Shown in pieces: positions 8,280 to 17,083 of a DNA stretch of 64,000 nucleotides. How positions within the stretch are numbered: the stretch's first letter is position 1; each line of letters opens with the position of its first letter. The notes under the pieces are model-generated. The model did not search any database. It was not told where the DNA came from and saw nothing but the letters and a program-made list of their open reading frames with translations. The translations under genes and the position numbers were made by a program. The DNA lies in NCBI GenBank assembly GCA_002307065.1, contig DBTN01000010.1:50561-114560 (forward strand), written 5' to 3'. Source of the stretch: Akkermansiaceae bacterium UBA1315 (GTDB lineage Bacteria > Verrucomicrobiota > Verrucomicrobiia > Verrucomicrobiales > Akkermansiaceae).

Positions 8280-10142
8280 ATGAACCCTGTCCTCGCGACC
8301 CTGTGGCACCGGAAAACACCCATCATCGCCGCACTCGCTCTTGGCGGAATCGCGGTGCACTTGGCGTTGCGCTTTGGCCTCAGTGCAAGTCTCCAAGTCC
8401 AACATATTCCTCTGCTCGTGATCCTCATCGGCGGCGGCGGTCCGCTGTTGTATGATCTATTTCTGAAGTTGCTCAGGCGCGAGTTTGGCTCGGATCTGTT
8501 AGGCGGGATTTCAATCATCACCTCGATTCTGTTAGGTGAATATCTCGCGGGATCGATCATCGTGCTGATGCTCGCGGGCGGCGAGGCATTGGAAAATCAC
8601 GCGCTCCGCAGCGCCTCGTCCGTTCTCGGTGCTCTGGCAAAACGCATGCCAGCCATCGCCCATCGAAAGCAAGAGACGCAGATTCACGAAGTCGCCCTCG
8701 CAGACATTTCCATTGGCGATACGTTGGTGATCTATCCCCACGAAATCTGTCCGGCGGACGGCACAGTCATCGAAGGACACGGGGTGATGGATGAGTCCTA
8801 TCTCACCGGAGAACCTTTCGCGATTCGTAAAACTTCCGGATCTCCAGTCATCTCCGGCGCGGTCAATGGCGATTCGGCTTTAACCATTCGAACCACCCGA
8901 CTGGCAGCCGATTCCCGCTACGCGAAAATCATGGAAGTGATGCGTGAGTCCGAAGAAACGCGGCCGCAATTGAGACGGCTAGGCGACAAACTCGGCGCGT
9001 TCTACACGCCCGTCGCGCTCGCGGTCGCGATCACCGCATGGGCAATCAGTGGTGAAGCGATGCGCTTCTTGGCCGTGCTTGTTATTGCCACACCTTGTCC
9101 GCTTCTGATCGGAATCCCGATCGCGATCATCGGCTCCATCTCGCTTTGTGCTCGGCGTGCGATCATCGTGAAAAGTCCGCTGGTGCTTGAACAAATCGCC
9201 GGTTGCAAGACTGCGATTTTTGATAAAACAGGCACACTCACTTACGGAGAACCGACGCTCACCGAGCAATTGCCCGCTCCGGGTTTCAGCCAAAAGGAGG
9301 TGCTCACTCTTGTCGCCAGCCTGGAACGTTACTCAAAGCACCCCTTGGCTCGCGCCATTCTTCACGCGGCAGACGAAGAAAAAATCGAGCTTCCGGAAGC
9401 AACCGATGTCGGCGAACAACCCGGCACAGGATTGCGCGGAAAAATTTCCGGCCACGAAGTTCTGATCACCAGTCGCGGTAAGCTCATCGAGCAAAACCTC
9501 GCAGATCACGAGCACCTCCCGCCCATTGCCGGTGGCCTGGAATGTGTCGTTGTCATCCAGAACCGTTACGCGGGGATGCTGCGTTTCCGCGATGCACCGA
9601 GATCAGACAGCCGATCTTTCGTCAGCCATCTCGGACCGAAACATCAATTCAGCCGAGTGATGATTGTCTCTGGCGACCGCGAATCGGAGGTTCGCTATCT
9701 TGCCCAACAAGTGGGGATCACTGAAATTTTCGCCCAGCAAAGTCCGGAGCAAAAGCTCGCGATTGTCCGCAAAGAAACCACTGCCGCCAAAACCCTCTAC
9801 GTCGGTGATGGCATCAATGACGCACCTGCCATGATGGCAGCAACCGTTGGCATGGCGATCGGCAAAAACAGTGATGTCACCGCAGAAGCAGCCGGAGTTG
9901 TGATCATGGACAATTCTCTAACAAAAGTGGACGAGTTCATGCATATCAGCCGTCGCATGCGAGTGATCGCGCTACAAAGTGCGATCGGCGGAATGGCACT
10001 CAGCATCATCGGCATGTTCTTTGCCGCCACCGGTCATTTAAATCCGGTTCATGGTGCGATCCTTCAAGAAATCATCGATGTGCTCGCCGTTCTGAACGCT
10101 CTCCGCGCCGCATTTCCACCAAAAGTGATCCACGATCTTTAA
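8280..10142 (+). CDS. heavy-metal P1B-type ATPase with TPC transmembrane motif
   Basis: A 620-aa metal-exporting P-type ATPase. It carries the actuator-domain TGE (ESYLTGEP, about 173-180), the phosphorylation motif DKTGTLT (about 315-321), the P1B-specific His-Pro pair (ERYSKHPLARA) and GDGINDAPA near residue 515. The intramembrane metal motif reads ATPCPLLIGIP (about 270-280), so it is TPC rather than the CPC of copper or zinc/cadmium pumps; from memory TPC defines the P1B-5-like group linked to nickel or iron. The last helix carries a conserved Asp (EIIDVLAVLNALR). There is no N-terminal heavy-metal-associated domain. Substrate is therefore uncertain. Confidence 0.88.
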   Translation: MNPVLATLWHRKTPIIAALALGGIAVHLALRFGLSASLQVQHIPLLVILIGGGGPLLYDLFLKLLRREFGSDLLGGISIITSILLGEYLAGSIIVLMLAGGEALENHALRSASSVLGALAKRMPAIAHRKQETQIHEVALADISIGDTLVIYPHEICPADGTVIEGHGVMDESYLTGEPFAIRKTSGSPVISGAVNGDSALTIRTTRLAADSRYAKIMEVMRESEETRPQLRRLGDKLGAFYTPVALAVAITAWAISGEAMRFLAVLVIATPCPLLIGIPIAIIGSISLCARRAIIVKSPLVLEQIAGCKTAIFDKTGTLTYGEPTLTEQLPAPGFSQKEVLTLVASLERYSKHPLARAILHAADEEKIELPEATDVGEQPGTGLRGKISGHEVLITSRGKLIEQNLADHEHLPPIAGGLECVVVIQNRYAGMLRFRDAPRSDSRSFVSHLGPKHQFSRVMIVSGDRESEVRYLAQQVGITEIFAQQSPEQKLAIVRKETTAAKTLYVGDGINDAPAMMAATVGMAIGKNSDVTAEAAGVVIMDNSLTKVDEFMHISRRMRVIALQSAIGGMALSIIGMFFAATGHLNPVHGAILQEIIDVLAVLNALRAAFPPKVIHDL

Positions 10143-10457
10143 TCCCATTGCCTCATTTTGCACCCCATGCAAGTCGATCGACTTCCGTGACGAACAGATA
10201 CGAGCCATCGTGAATTCTCTCAAAAGCGCTCGGAGGAAAATCCGTTGGCGATCTGGAAAAAAGAGATAAGCGTCGTCCAAAATAAGATCCAAGCGATCGT
10301 CCCTCGCCGATTGCGTGCGCGGCTTTTGAAATGAGAAGTCCTATTGGGTTTGTTGTGAAACACAGACGATATGAATTTATTGAGTATGCCACTTGTCAGT
10401 TCTTATGGGGTGAACCTGCCCAAATAAGGGATGAAGTGGGCATCGGAAGCCGCCGAG
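10143..10457. other. intergenic stretch, no gene seen
   Basis: This 315-base gap separates the 3' ends of the P-type ATPase and dnaE2. Short frames exist on both strands (for example 53 codons from 10331, running into the end of dnaE2), but none resembles a protein I know and none has a ribosome-binding site. I see no strong terminator hairpin. It may be decayed sequence. Confidence 0.4.
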
Positions 10458-13400
10458 TTAATGAAAGTCATGGGATTCAGATGCATGGCTAGGATCCAAA
10501 CCGGAAAGAGGTGCAAGATGAGTCACAAAAACCGTCGGCTGATCCCCTTCGCTGATTTGCACATAACCGCTTGCTGTTAGAAAGGATTCGCTGGAAATGA
10601 GCCTTCGGTTTGCCTCGAAGGTTTCCCGTTTCACAAAGAGATTGGCAATACCGGTTTCGTCTTCGAGTGAGATGAAACAATGGCCTTTCGCCGTGCCGGG
10701 ACGTTGGCGACAAATGACTAAACCGGCGACGGTAACCGGAGTTTTCGCGGGCAAGATAGGCAAATCGCGAGCACGCTGGACGATCAAATGAGACTTTTCA
10801 CGCCATAACTTCATCGGATGCGGACCGATCGACGCACCTTGAGTCGCCACGTCGGAGGACAAACGTTCGCTTATCGACATGGGAGTCAGTTGAATCTCAT
10901 CTCCTTGCTGGTGATCGAGTAAATCTCCATGCAACGGAAGCTCCGCCTGCCAAAGTGCTTGTCTGCGGTGGAGCCCTTCTGGCAGATCATTGAGAGCTCC
11001 ACTTTCGGCAAAAATCCGGCGTTCCTTTTCATTCGGTCGCACCCGGATAAGAAAATCTTCGAGCGATTCAAAAGGCCGCCGCTGGCGTTCGAAGATCAAT
11101 CTTTCCCGCACGGAAGGCCGCAAGCCTTTCAAACGATGCAGCCCTAACCGGATGGTTCGATCATCTTCGACATCAGTGAAATTTCCACTGTGGACGCACG
11201 AAACCGGTAGCACTCGAATGCCGTGGTGCTTCGCATCCTGGATCAGCGTGTGAACGGAATAAAAACCCATCGGCTGATGATTGATTAAACCGGTATAAAA
11301 TTCCGCAGAATGATTCACTTTGAACCAACAGGAAATGTAAGCGAGCCAGCCGAAGGACAACGCATGACTTTCCGGGAATCCATAAAGCGCGAAGGAACCG
11401 ATCGAGTGAATGATCTTTTCCTGCACATCTTCCGGCACATCTTTCGCCGTCATGCGAGCGCGAAGCTTTTCGGTGACTTTGATCATCCGTTCGTCCGAGC
11501 GCTTGAAAGAAATGGCACGACGCAATTGATCCGCCTCCCCACCATTGAAGTCCGCGATCTTCATCGCCATTTGCAGCATCTGCTCCTGAAACATCGGCAC
11601 ACCCAGTGTTCGGCCTAAAATCCGACGAAACTCCGGATAAAACTCACTCTCTTTTGCCACGATATAATCCGGCGTTTCCCGACCTCTTCGCCGGTTGAGA
11701 TAAGGATGCATCAGATCGCCAACGATCGGACCGGGCCGGATGATCGCGACTTCGATCGCCACATCATAAAACTCCTTCGGCCGCATGATCGGCAAGGTCG
11801 CCATCTGCGCACGCGACTCGACTTGAAACGTCCCAATCGTATCCGCTTTCGTCATCAGCTCGAAAACCTGGGGATCCGTCAGCGGCAATGTGGAGAGGTC
11901 CAAGGATTTTTCCGGGCAACGTCGCGAACGGATTTCCAACATATTTTCCATCGCCGCGAGAATTCCAAGCCCCAGCAAATCGATTTTCACTATGCCCAGA
12001 TCTTCACAATCGTCCTTGTCCCATTGAACCACCGTCCGGTTTGCCATCGTCGCCGGTTGGATCGGCACCACGGCATCCAGCCCGCGATCACAGATGATCA
12101 TGCCTCCGGAATGTTGGCCAAGATGGCGGGGCATTCCGAGAACGGATTCATACAAATGCCCCAAAGCCTTGATCCGTGGATGAGACGGCGGAATCAGATT
12201 TCCGACGAGTGCTTCGAAGGCGGACTCCTCCGGTTTCTCATCCTCCTCTTTTTCATCGCCGTGAAATCCGTGGCCATGGAGTGAAAAGCGATCGGCCAAC
12301 GACGGAGGAAATGATAACACTTTCGACATTTCGCGAAACGCGGAACGGGGTCGATACGTGATGATATTTGCGGTCATCGCCGCACCTCGCGCGCCGTATT
12401 TTTGAAAAACATGCTGAATGACCAACTCGCGCTTTTCTCCGGAAGGGAAATCAATATCGATGTCCGGCCAGCTCTTGGAATTGGCGGAAAGAAAGCGTTC
12501 GAATAACAAATGATTTTTCACCGGATCAAACCGGGTGATTCCCAACGCGTAACATACGGCTGAATTCGCCGCCGATCCGCGTCCTTGGCAAAAGATATCT
12601 CGATCGCGTGCGAACCAAACGATTTCATGAACGATCAAAAAATATCCGGAAAAGCCGAGCTGATGAATGAGATCGATTTCTTTTTCAATCTGCACTTCGA
12701 ATTTTGCATCCCAACTTCCCAATCGTTTTGCACCCGCAATGCTAAGCTCACGCAGCAACTTCGTCTGCTCCACCATCGACAAAGGTTTGCCCTGCTCGTC
12801 AGGAAAATCCGGAAACCGGTAGCCGAGATTCTCCAAACTGTAACCGATCCGATCCTTGAGCCGATGCGTATTCAGAAGCGCCTCAGGCAGATCCGCGAAC
12901 AATCGGGACATTCCAGCAGCGGATTTCAAATGCCGCTCCCCATTGATCGCAAGCAACTTTCCCGCCTGATCGAGCGATACATGATGACGAAGACACGTAA
13001 ACGCATCCGCCAATGACCGGTCGGCACGAACCGACTGAATCGGCGCGTTGCACGCGAGGAGCGGCAGGCGAAAATGCTTGGCCAGATCGATCAGTTGACG
13101 ATTGAGCAAACCGTCGTCACGGAGCCCATGCCGATTGAGTTCGACATAAAGATTTTCCCTCCCGAAAATTTGCATCAATGACTCGACGGCGGCGAGAGCT
13201 CCGGCTTTGTCATTGCGCAGCAGCGGTCGGCAAACCGGTCCTTCCCGATCCCCCGTAAGAGCGATCAAACCGGTTTCCGATCGAAAAACTTCCGGATCCC
13301 GATCCTTGAGATGACGATCTGTTAGATGACCGCTCAGAAGTTGATATCCCTTTTGGCTGGCGCACAAAACCGGGATAAAACAACCGGGTGAAATTTCCAG

Positions 13401-13604
13401 CGAAGCGCCGACGACGACTTTTAAATCCGTATCTTCCGCCGCCTTGTGAGCCCGCGCGGAACCATAAAATCCCAAATCATCGGTGATGGCGATCGTTTCA
13501 TAACCCATCGCAATGGCCCGTTGGATCATGACCTCCGGTTGGCTCGCACCTCGCAAAAACGAAAAGGCGGAGCGCGCATGAAATTCTCCTGCAAATGGGA
13601 TCAT
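10458..13604 (-). CDS. dnaE2: error-prone DNA polymerase DnaE2 (ImuC)
   Basis: This is the C-family polymerase subunit that performs SOS translesion synthesis with ImuA and ImuB. The 1048-aa product starts MIPFAGEFHARSAFSFLRGA, the PHP-domain opening of the DnaE2 family. The polymerase active-site aspartates are in SWPDIDIDFPSGEKRE, and the ALYGFPESHALSF block lies around residue 760. A helix-hairpin-helix and an OB-fold region (VTVAGLVICRQRPGTAKG) close the protein. The ATG overlaps the TGA of imuB as ATGA, which fixes the start and indicates translational coupling. Longer upstream in-frame starts would read into imuB and are unlikely. Confidence 0.96.
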   Translation of the reverse strand: MIPFAGEFHARSAFSFLRGASQPEVMIQRAIAMGYETIAITDDLGFYGSARAHKAAEDTDLKVVVGASLEISPGCFIPVLCASQKGYQLLSGHLTDRHLKDRDPEVFRSETGLIALTGDREGPVCRPLLRNDKAGALAAVESLMQIFGRENLYVELNRHGLRDDGLLNRQLIDLAKHFRLPLLACNAPIQSVRADRSLADAFTCLRHHVSLDQAGKLLAINGERHLKSAAGMSRLFADLPEALLNTHRLKDRIGYSLENLGYRFPDFPDEQGKPLSMVEQTKLLRELSIAGAKRLGSWDAKFEVQIEKEIDLIHQLGFSGYFLIVHEIVWFARDRDIFCQGRGSAANSAVCYALGITRFDPVKNHLLFERFLSANSKSWPDIDIDFPSGEKRELVIQHVFQKYGARGAAMTANIITYRPRSAFREMSKVLSFPPSLADRFSLHGHGFHGDEKEEDEKPEESAFEALVGNLIPPSHPRIKALGHLYESVLGMPRHLGQHSGGMIICDRGLDAVVPIQPATMANRTVVQWDKDDCEDLGIVKIDLLGLGILAAMENMLEIRSRRCPEKSLDLSTLPLTDPQVFELMTKADTIGTFQVESRAQMATLPIMRPKEFYDVAIEVAIIRPGPIVGDLMHPYLNRRRGRETPDYIVAKESEFYPEFRRILGRTLGVPMFQEQMLQMAMKIADFNGGEADQLRRAISFKRSDERMIKVTEKLRARMTAKDVPEDVQEKIIHSIGSFALYGFPESHALSFGWLAYISCWFKVNHSAEFYTGLINHQPMGFYSVHTLIQDAKHHGIRVLPVSCVHSGNFTDVEDDRTIRLGLHRLKGLRPSVRERLIFERQRRPFESLEDFLIRVRPNEKERRIFAESGALNDLPEGLHRRQALWQAELPLHGDLLDHQQGDEIQLTPMSISERLSSDVATQGASIGPHPMKLWREKSHLIVQRARDLPILPAKTPVTVAGLVICRQRPGTAKGHCFISLEDETGIANLFVKRETFEANRRLISSESFLTASGYVQISEGDQPTVFVTHLAPLSGLDPSHASESHDFH

Positions 13605-15076
13605 CCGTAAACCCCCTCCAAATGCCATTGATCGACTGGGGAAAAAACCAGTCGCAGGATTTGCCCATCCGCCAGCTCGACATCCCACTCGATGCGACGC
13701 CATAATTTCTCCGCTTCCCACCAATCTCCGGATAACAAAAACGGCCCACGTTTTCCCACAATTTCGCCGAGATAACTCCCGCTCAAAATGGCGTGCGGAA
13801 CCGGTAAATTCCCCCGGTTTTCAAAAGCAACCGCGACCGATTGCTGCGGACGGAAACGCCGCAACGGAATCGAGCAACCGGTTTGCGAAGCATTCGATGA
13901 ACCCTCTGCCGACATCGCAGGCAGCATTCTGAAAGCTTCCGGTCGATGGGTATTTTCGGAGACCGGCACGCCGACCCTGCCCGGTCCGAGCAACGCCTCC
14001 AAACGCGTCAACGTCTCGGCCCAACGGCTGGGATTCGGAAGCTGACGCCCATACCATTCACGCTGCGAAGGATTTGGCGAAACCGCGGTCGCATTCAGAT
14101 CGATCCCCACGACCGGCGATTCAATCCGCAACGATTCCAAAAACGTCTGAACCGGTAGCAGCAGCTCATTCGCGTCCACCAAAGGCTCCGGCAGACGGAT
14201 CATCCGTTCGAGCGATTTCCCCAATTCGTGATGCAGCGTGATTTGCAAACTGCCGACCGCCAGATAGTGGCTCGCCACCCGTGAGGAGAGCGTGTGCAGC
14301 AGTCGTTTCGTCGCGAAAATCAGCGGCTCGGACAAATGAATGCCATCTTCGAAATCCAAGCTCTGCCCATACGATTCCGGCGGGCGATGAAGGCGCAAGA
14401 GACGGCAGGATTTCCCATGAACAATGTCATGCGCATCACCCGCCGCCGGGCCAAGCCGCTCGACCAAAGCCTGACGCGGCAGAGCCATAAAATCGCCCAG
14501 CGTTTTTAAACCCCACAGCCGCAGCATCGGCAGCCATTCCGACGTGCCCGGAAGCGATGCCAGCAAGCTGAAAGGCAGGCATTTGAAATATTCGAGATCG
14601 ACCAACCCGCCCTGGCTTTCCTCATGAAGCGCCGCGAGATGAGCCAAGTCCGGCGTTTCGGCACGGGCATGCCAAATTTCGACATGCGGAATTTCCAGCT
14701 CGTCCAGCCACGCGATTTTCGATTTCGAAGCACGCGAAAGGTCCAGCACGAGGGTGGCCGGGGAAGTGATTTCCAAATCCGGCGTCAACGCTTCCGCCAG
14801 ATCCACCAGCTCTTGGAGCAGCGCCTTTTCCGCCTCCAGTCGCCGTTGGAGAATCCGCAAACCGGGACAACGGACGAGCGCACGATGCAGCTGCCAACCG
14901 GCTTCGATACCGGTTTGCCGAGCGTGATGATTGATCGCGAGCAGGGGTAATTTCGCCTTCGGATCGTCCGCATCCGCCGTCGCCGAAACAACCGCCGAGG
15001 GAAACCCGCGCAGCTCCGGATTCACGCGCAACGCTGCGGTGATTTCCAAATCCGGAAGATGAAGCGCCGCGAACAT
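13601..15076 (-). CDS. imuB: ImuB, catalytically inactive Y-family polymerase homolog
   Basis: ImuB is the beta-clamp-binding hub of the ImuA-ImuB-DnaE2 mutasome. The 491-aa protein starts MFAALHLPDLEITAALR and shows Y-family architecture: an N-terminal palm region (HARQTGIEAGWQLHRALVRC), a helix-hairpin-helix segment (LWGLKTLGDFMALPRQALVERLG) and a little-finger region (QITLHHELGKSLERMIRLPE). The N-terminal acidic residues that bind metal in active Y polymerases are not apparent, as is normal for ImuB. The start is 2 bases after the imuA stop, and the end overlaps dnaE2 by 4 bases. An extended frame reaches 15319 but lies within imuA. Confidence 0.93.
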   Translation of the reverse strand: MFAALHLPDLEITAALRVNPELRGFPSAVVSATADADDPKAKLPLLAINHHARQTGIEAGWQLHRALVRCPGLRILQRRLEAEKALLQELVDLAEALTPDLEITSPATLVLDLSRASKSKIAWLDELEIPHVEIWHARAETPDLAHLAALHEESQGGLVDLEYFKCLPFSLLASLPGTSEWLPMLRLWGLKTLGDFMALPRQALVERLGPAAGDAHDIVHGKSCRLLRLHRPPESYGQSLDFEDGIHLSEPLIFATKRLLHTLSSRVASHYLAVGSLQITLHHELGKSLERMIRLPEPLVDANELLLPVQTFLESLRIESPVVGIDLNATAVSPNPSQREWYGRQLPNPSRWAETLTRLEALLGPGRVGVPVSENTHRPEAFRMLPAMSAEGSSNASQTGCSIPLRRFRPQQSVAVAFENRGNLPVPHAILSGSYLGEIVGKRGPFLLSGDWWEAEKLWRRIEWDVELADGQILRLVFSPVDQWHLEGVYG

Positions 15077-15078
15077 GA

Positions 15079-15729
15079 TCAGGTCGCCTGCCGCAGCCGT
15101 TGAGGTTGAACTTCGATTTCCGAAAACAATTCGCTCCGATACCGGTCGAAATCCGCCAGCGAAAACCGCGACGAAAGCGACCACCTCACCGCCGCGCACG
15201 GCACCCAAGGAAACGGCGAAAACACCAGCACCCGACAGCCCGAGCGCTCCGCCATCTGATTCAGCCGCCACCACGCGGAAACCGGGAGCCCCCCTAAATC
15301 CCGGGCCGGAAATCCACACGTATCCAATAAAACGAACGGAATATTTCCATCACGAATCAGCAAATCCGCCGCCCGCATCAACTCCTCCACCCGCCCGCAA
15401 CGAACCCACAACAACCGCGAACACGCCGCATCTGAAAACGATCGCGGGTCAAACCCATCCCCATCCACCAACACAAAATCCGGAATTTCCACCCGGTTTT
15501 CCGAATCTCCCAACATCTCCGCCAGCAACAACCCCAACAGCGGCCGCTTTCCCTCCGGAACGATTTCCGAAATTTTTCCCATCGGAAACGAAGCAGGATC
15601 GGAAAACCGAACCCCCTCCTCCAAACGCACTTCCCCCGGAAAACGAGACGCATGCGCCTGCGGAAATTTCTTCCGCAGCCGCAATCTCAATTCCTGAACC
15701 GTCTCACTCGACACAACGCGAATCTCCAC
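15079..15729 (-). CDS. imuA: ImuA, RecA-like mutasome component
   Basis: First gene of the SOS mutagenesis operon. The 216-aa product has the ImuA/SulA-like start: a segment containing GKISEIVPEGKRPLLGLLLA (about residues 51-70), where the Walker A loop of RecA is degenerate, followed by beta-strands FVLVDGDGFDP and RLLWVRCG and a late VLVFSPFPW. Assignment rests mainly on gene order directly upstream of imuB and dnaE2, because the family is divergent. A LexA-type box lies 12 bases upstream of its ATG. Confidence 0.85.
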   Translation of the reverse strand: MEIRVVSSETVQELRLRLRKKFPQAHASRFPGEVRLEEGVRFSDPASFPMGKISEIVPEGKRPLLGLLLAEMLGDSENRVEIPDFVLVDGDGFDPRSFSDAACSRLLWVRCGRVEELMRAADLLIRDGNIPFVLLDTCGFPARDLGGLPVSAWWRLNQMAERSGCRVLVFSPFPWVPCAAVRWSLSSRFSLADFDRYRSELFSEIEVQPQRLRQAT

Positions 15730-15741
15730 GGTTTTTAAAAA

Positions 15742-15755
15742 TGTTCAATCGAACA
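15742..15755 (-). promoter_or_regulatory. LexA (SOS) box of the imuA-imuB-dnaE2 operon
   Basis: TGTTC-AATC-GAACA is an exact dyad, 12 bases upstream of the imuA ATG. From memory, TGTTC-N4-GAACA is the LexA motif reported for Verrucomicrobia, with this operon as a conserved target. No other exact copy was noticed in the window. Confidence 0.85.
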
Positions 15756-15884
15756 GTTTTGCGCAATTTTTCCACTCCAAATTTTTGACGCAATAGCCCA
15801 AAGGTAGCCCACAAAAACATTCCTCGACGCTTCAAACGAAGTTCACCAAGGTGGACCTTAATCTATCCCACTATAGCGATCTTC

Positions 15885-17051
15885 GTGAGTCTCATTTTCC
15901 TCCATACCGCAGATTGGCAACTCGGAAAGCCTTTCGCATCTCTTCGAGACGATTCCAAGCGTCACCGCCTCCAACAGGAACGACTGAATGCGATTCAACG
16001 GCTTTCCAGCATCGCGATCGATTCAGAAGCTGCCTTCGTTTTAGTCTCTGGCGATCTCTTTGATTCCTCTCAAGCAACCAAGTCGATCGTTTCCTCAGCA
16101 TGCGCCTCCATCGGTTTGTTAAAAATACCGGTTCTCATCATTCCGGGAAACCACGACCACGGCGGCCCAGGCAGCATCTGGCAGCAAGAGTTTTTCCTTC
16201 GCGAGCAACAGCAACTCGCCCCCAATCTTCACATCCTCCTTTCTCCAGAACCCGTCGTTCTCGAAACCGCCGTCATCTTTCCCGCGCCACTTCTCCGCCG
16301 CCACGAATCCGGCGATCCCACTGCTTGGATCCGCGACGCTTTCGAAAACCCCACCTTCCCCACCCACCTTCCCCGAATCGTCCTCGCCCACGGAACGATC
16401 CAGGGGTTCGGCTCCTCTCCGCAAAATGAGGAAGACGAATCCACCATCACCAATTGGATCGATCTCTCACGCTTGCCGACGGACGAGCTCGACTACTTCG
16501 CCCTCGGCGATTGGCATGGAACCAAACAAGTCGGCCCAAAAGCCTGGTACAGCGGCACTCCCGAAATCGACCGGTTCCCGAAAGGCGAGGGAAATGACCC
16601 AGGAAACGTCCTCCAGATAACCCTCACTCGCGGCGGCATTCCGACCGTCGAGAAAATCCCCAGCAACCGGTTTCTCTGGAAAAATTTCACCTTCCGTTTC
16701 TCCGACGACTCTAGCCTCGACCTCTTCATTTCGCAGCTCGACGAACTCATCGGCCAACGCGGCGACGAGCACTTGCTCTCTCTCACCCTCGAAGGTTCGC
16801 TCGGCATTGAGGCCTCGGATCGATTGGAAAAAATTCTCGAATCCTGGGACTCCCGCCTCATCCGACTCCGCCTTGACCACCGGGTCACGATCGCACCGAC
16901 CGAAGCCGAAATCATCGCCCTCACCCAGCGCACCGCAGACCCGCTCATCGCCTCCGTCGCCCAACAACTCGTCTCCCAAATCCACGGCTCCGACGAAGAC
17001 GCCACCATCGCCCGCCTCGCCCTCCGCGAACTCCACGCCGCGCTCATCTGA
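15885..17051 (+). CDS. SbcD-like metallophosphoesterase (DNA nuclease subunit)
   Basis: A calcineurin-like phosphoesterase of the Mre11/SbcD/YhaO group, 388 aa. All metal-binding motifs are present: FLHTADWQLG (D9, H7), VSGDLFD, IPGNHDHGG, LAHGTIQGFG and ALGDWHGTKQVG. The C-terminal part beyond about residue 250 is the usual capping and ATPase-contact region. The start is a GTG (MSLIFLHTAD), fixed by the conserved beta-strand at the N-terminus. An SbcC-like ATPase follows after 32 bases, so the two probably form one nuclease complex acting on DNA ends or hairpins. Confidence 0.9.
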   Translation: MSLIFLHTADWQLGKPFASLRDDSKRHRLQQERLNAIQRLSSIAIDSEAAFVLVSGDLFDSSQATKSIVSSACASIGLLKIPVLIIPGNHDHGGPGSIWQQEFFLREQQQLAPNLHILLSPEPVVLETAVIFPAPLLRRHESGDPTAWIRDAFENPTFPTHLPRIVLAHGTIQGFGSSPQNEEDESTITNWIDLSRLPTDELDYFALGDWHGTKQVGPKAWYSGTPEIDRFPKGEGNDPGNVLQITLTRGGIPTVEKIPSNRFLWKNFTFRFSDDSSLDLFISQLDELIGQRGDEHLLSLTLEGSLGIEASDRLEKILESWDSRLIRLRLDHRVTIAPTEAEIIALTQRTADPLIASVAQQLVSQIHGSDEDATIARLALRELHAALI

Positions 17052-17083
17052 AAACTGAACACTAAAACCTAGCAAACTTCCAG

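Noticed and set aside
10153..10392. 79-codon minus-strand frame between the P-type ATPase and dnaE2
   Set aside because: There is no recognisable motif or ribosome-binding site, and it lies downstream of both genes; it is left as unassigned spacer.
15075..15788. 237-codon plus-strand Pro/Thr-rich frame opposite imuA
   Set aside because: It overlaps imuA and the LexA box; Pro/Thr-rich composition is typical of an antisense frame in C-rich DNA.
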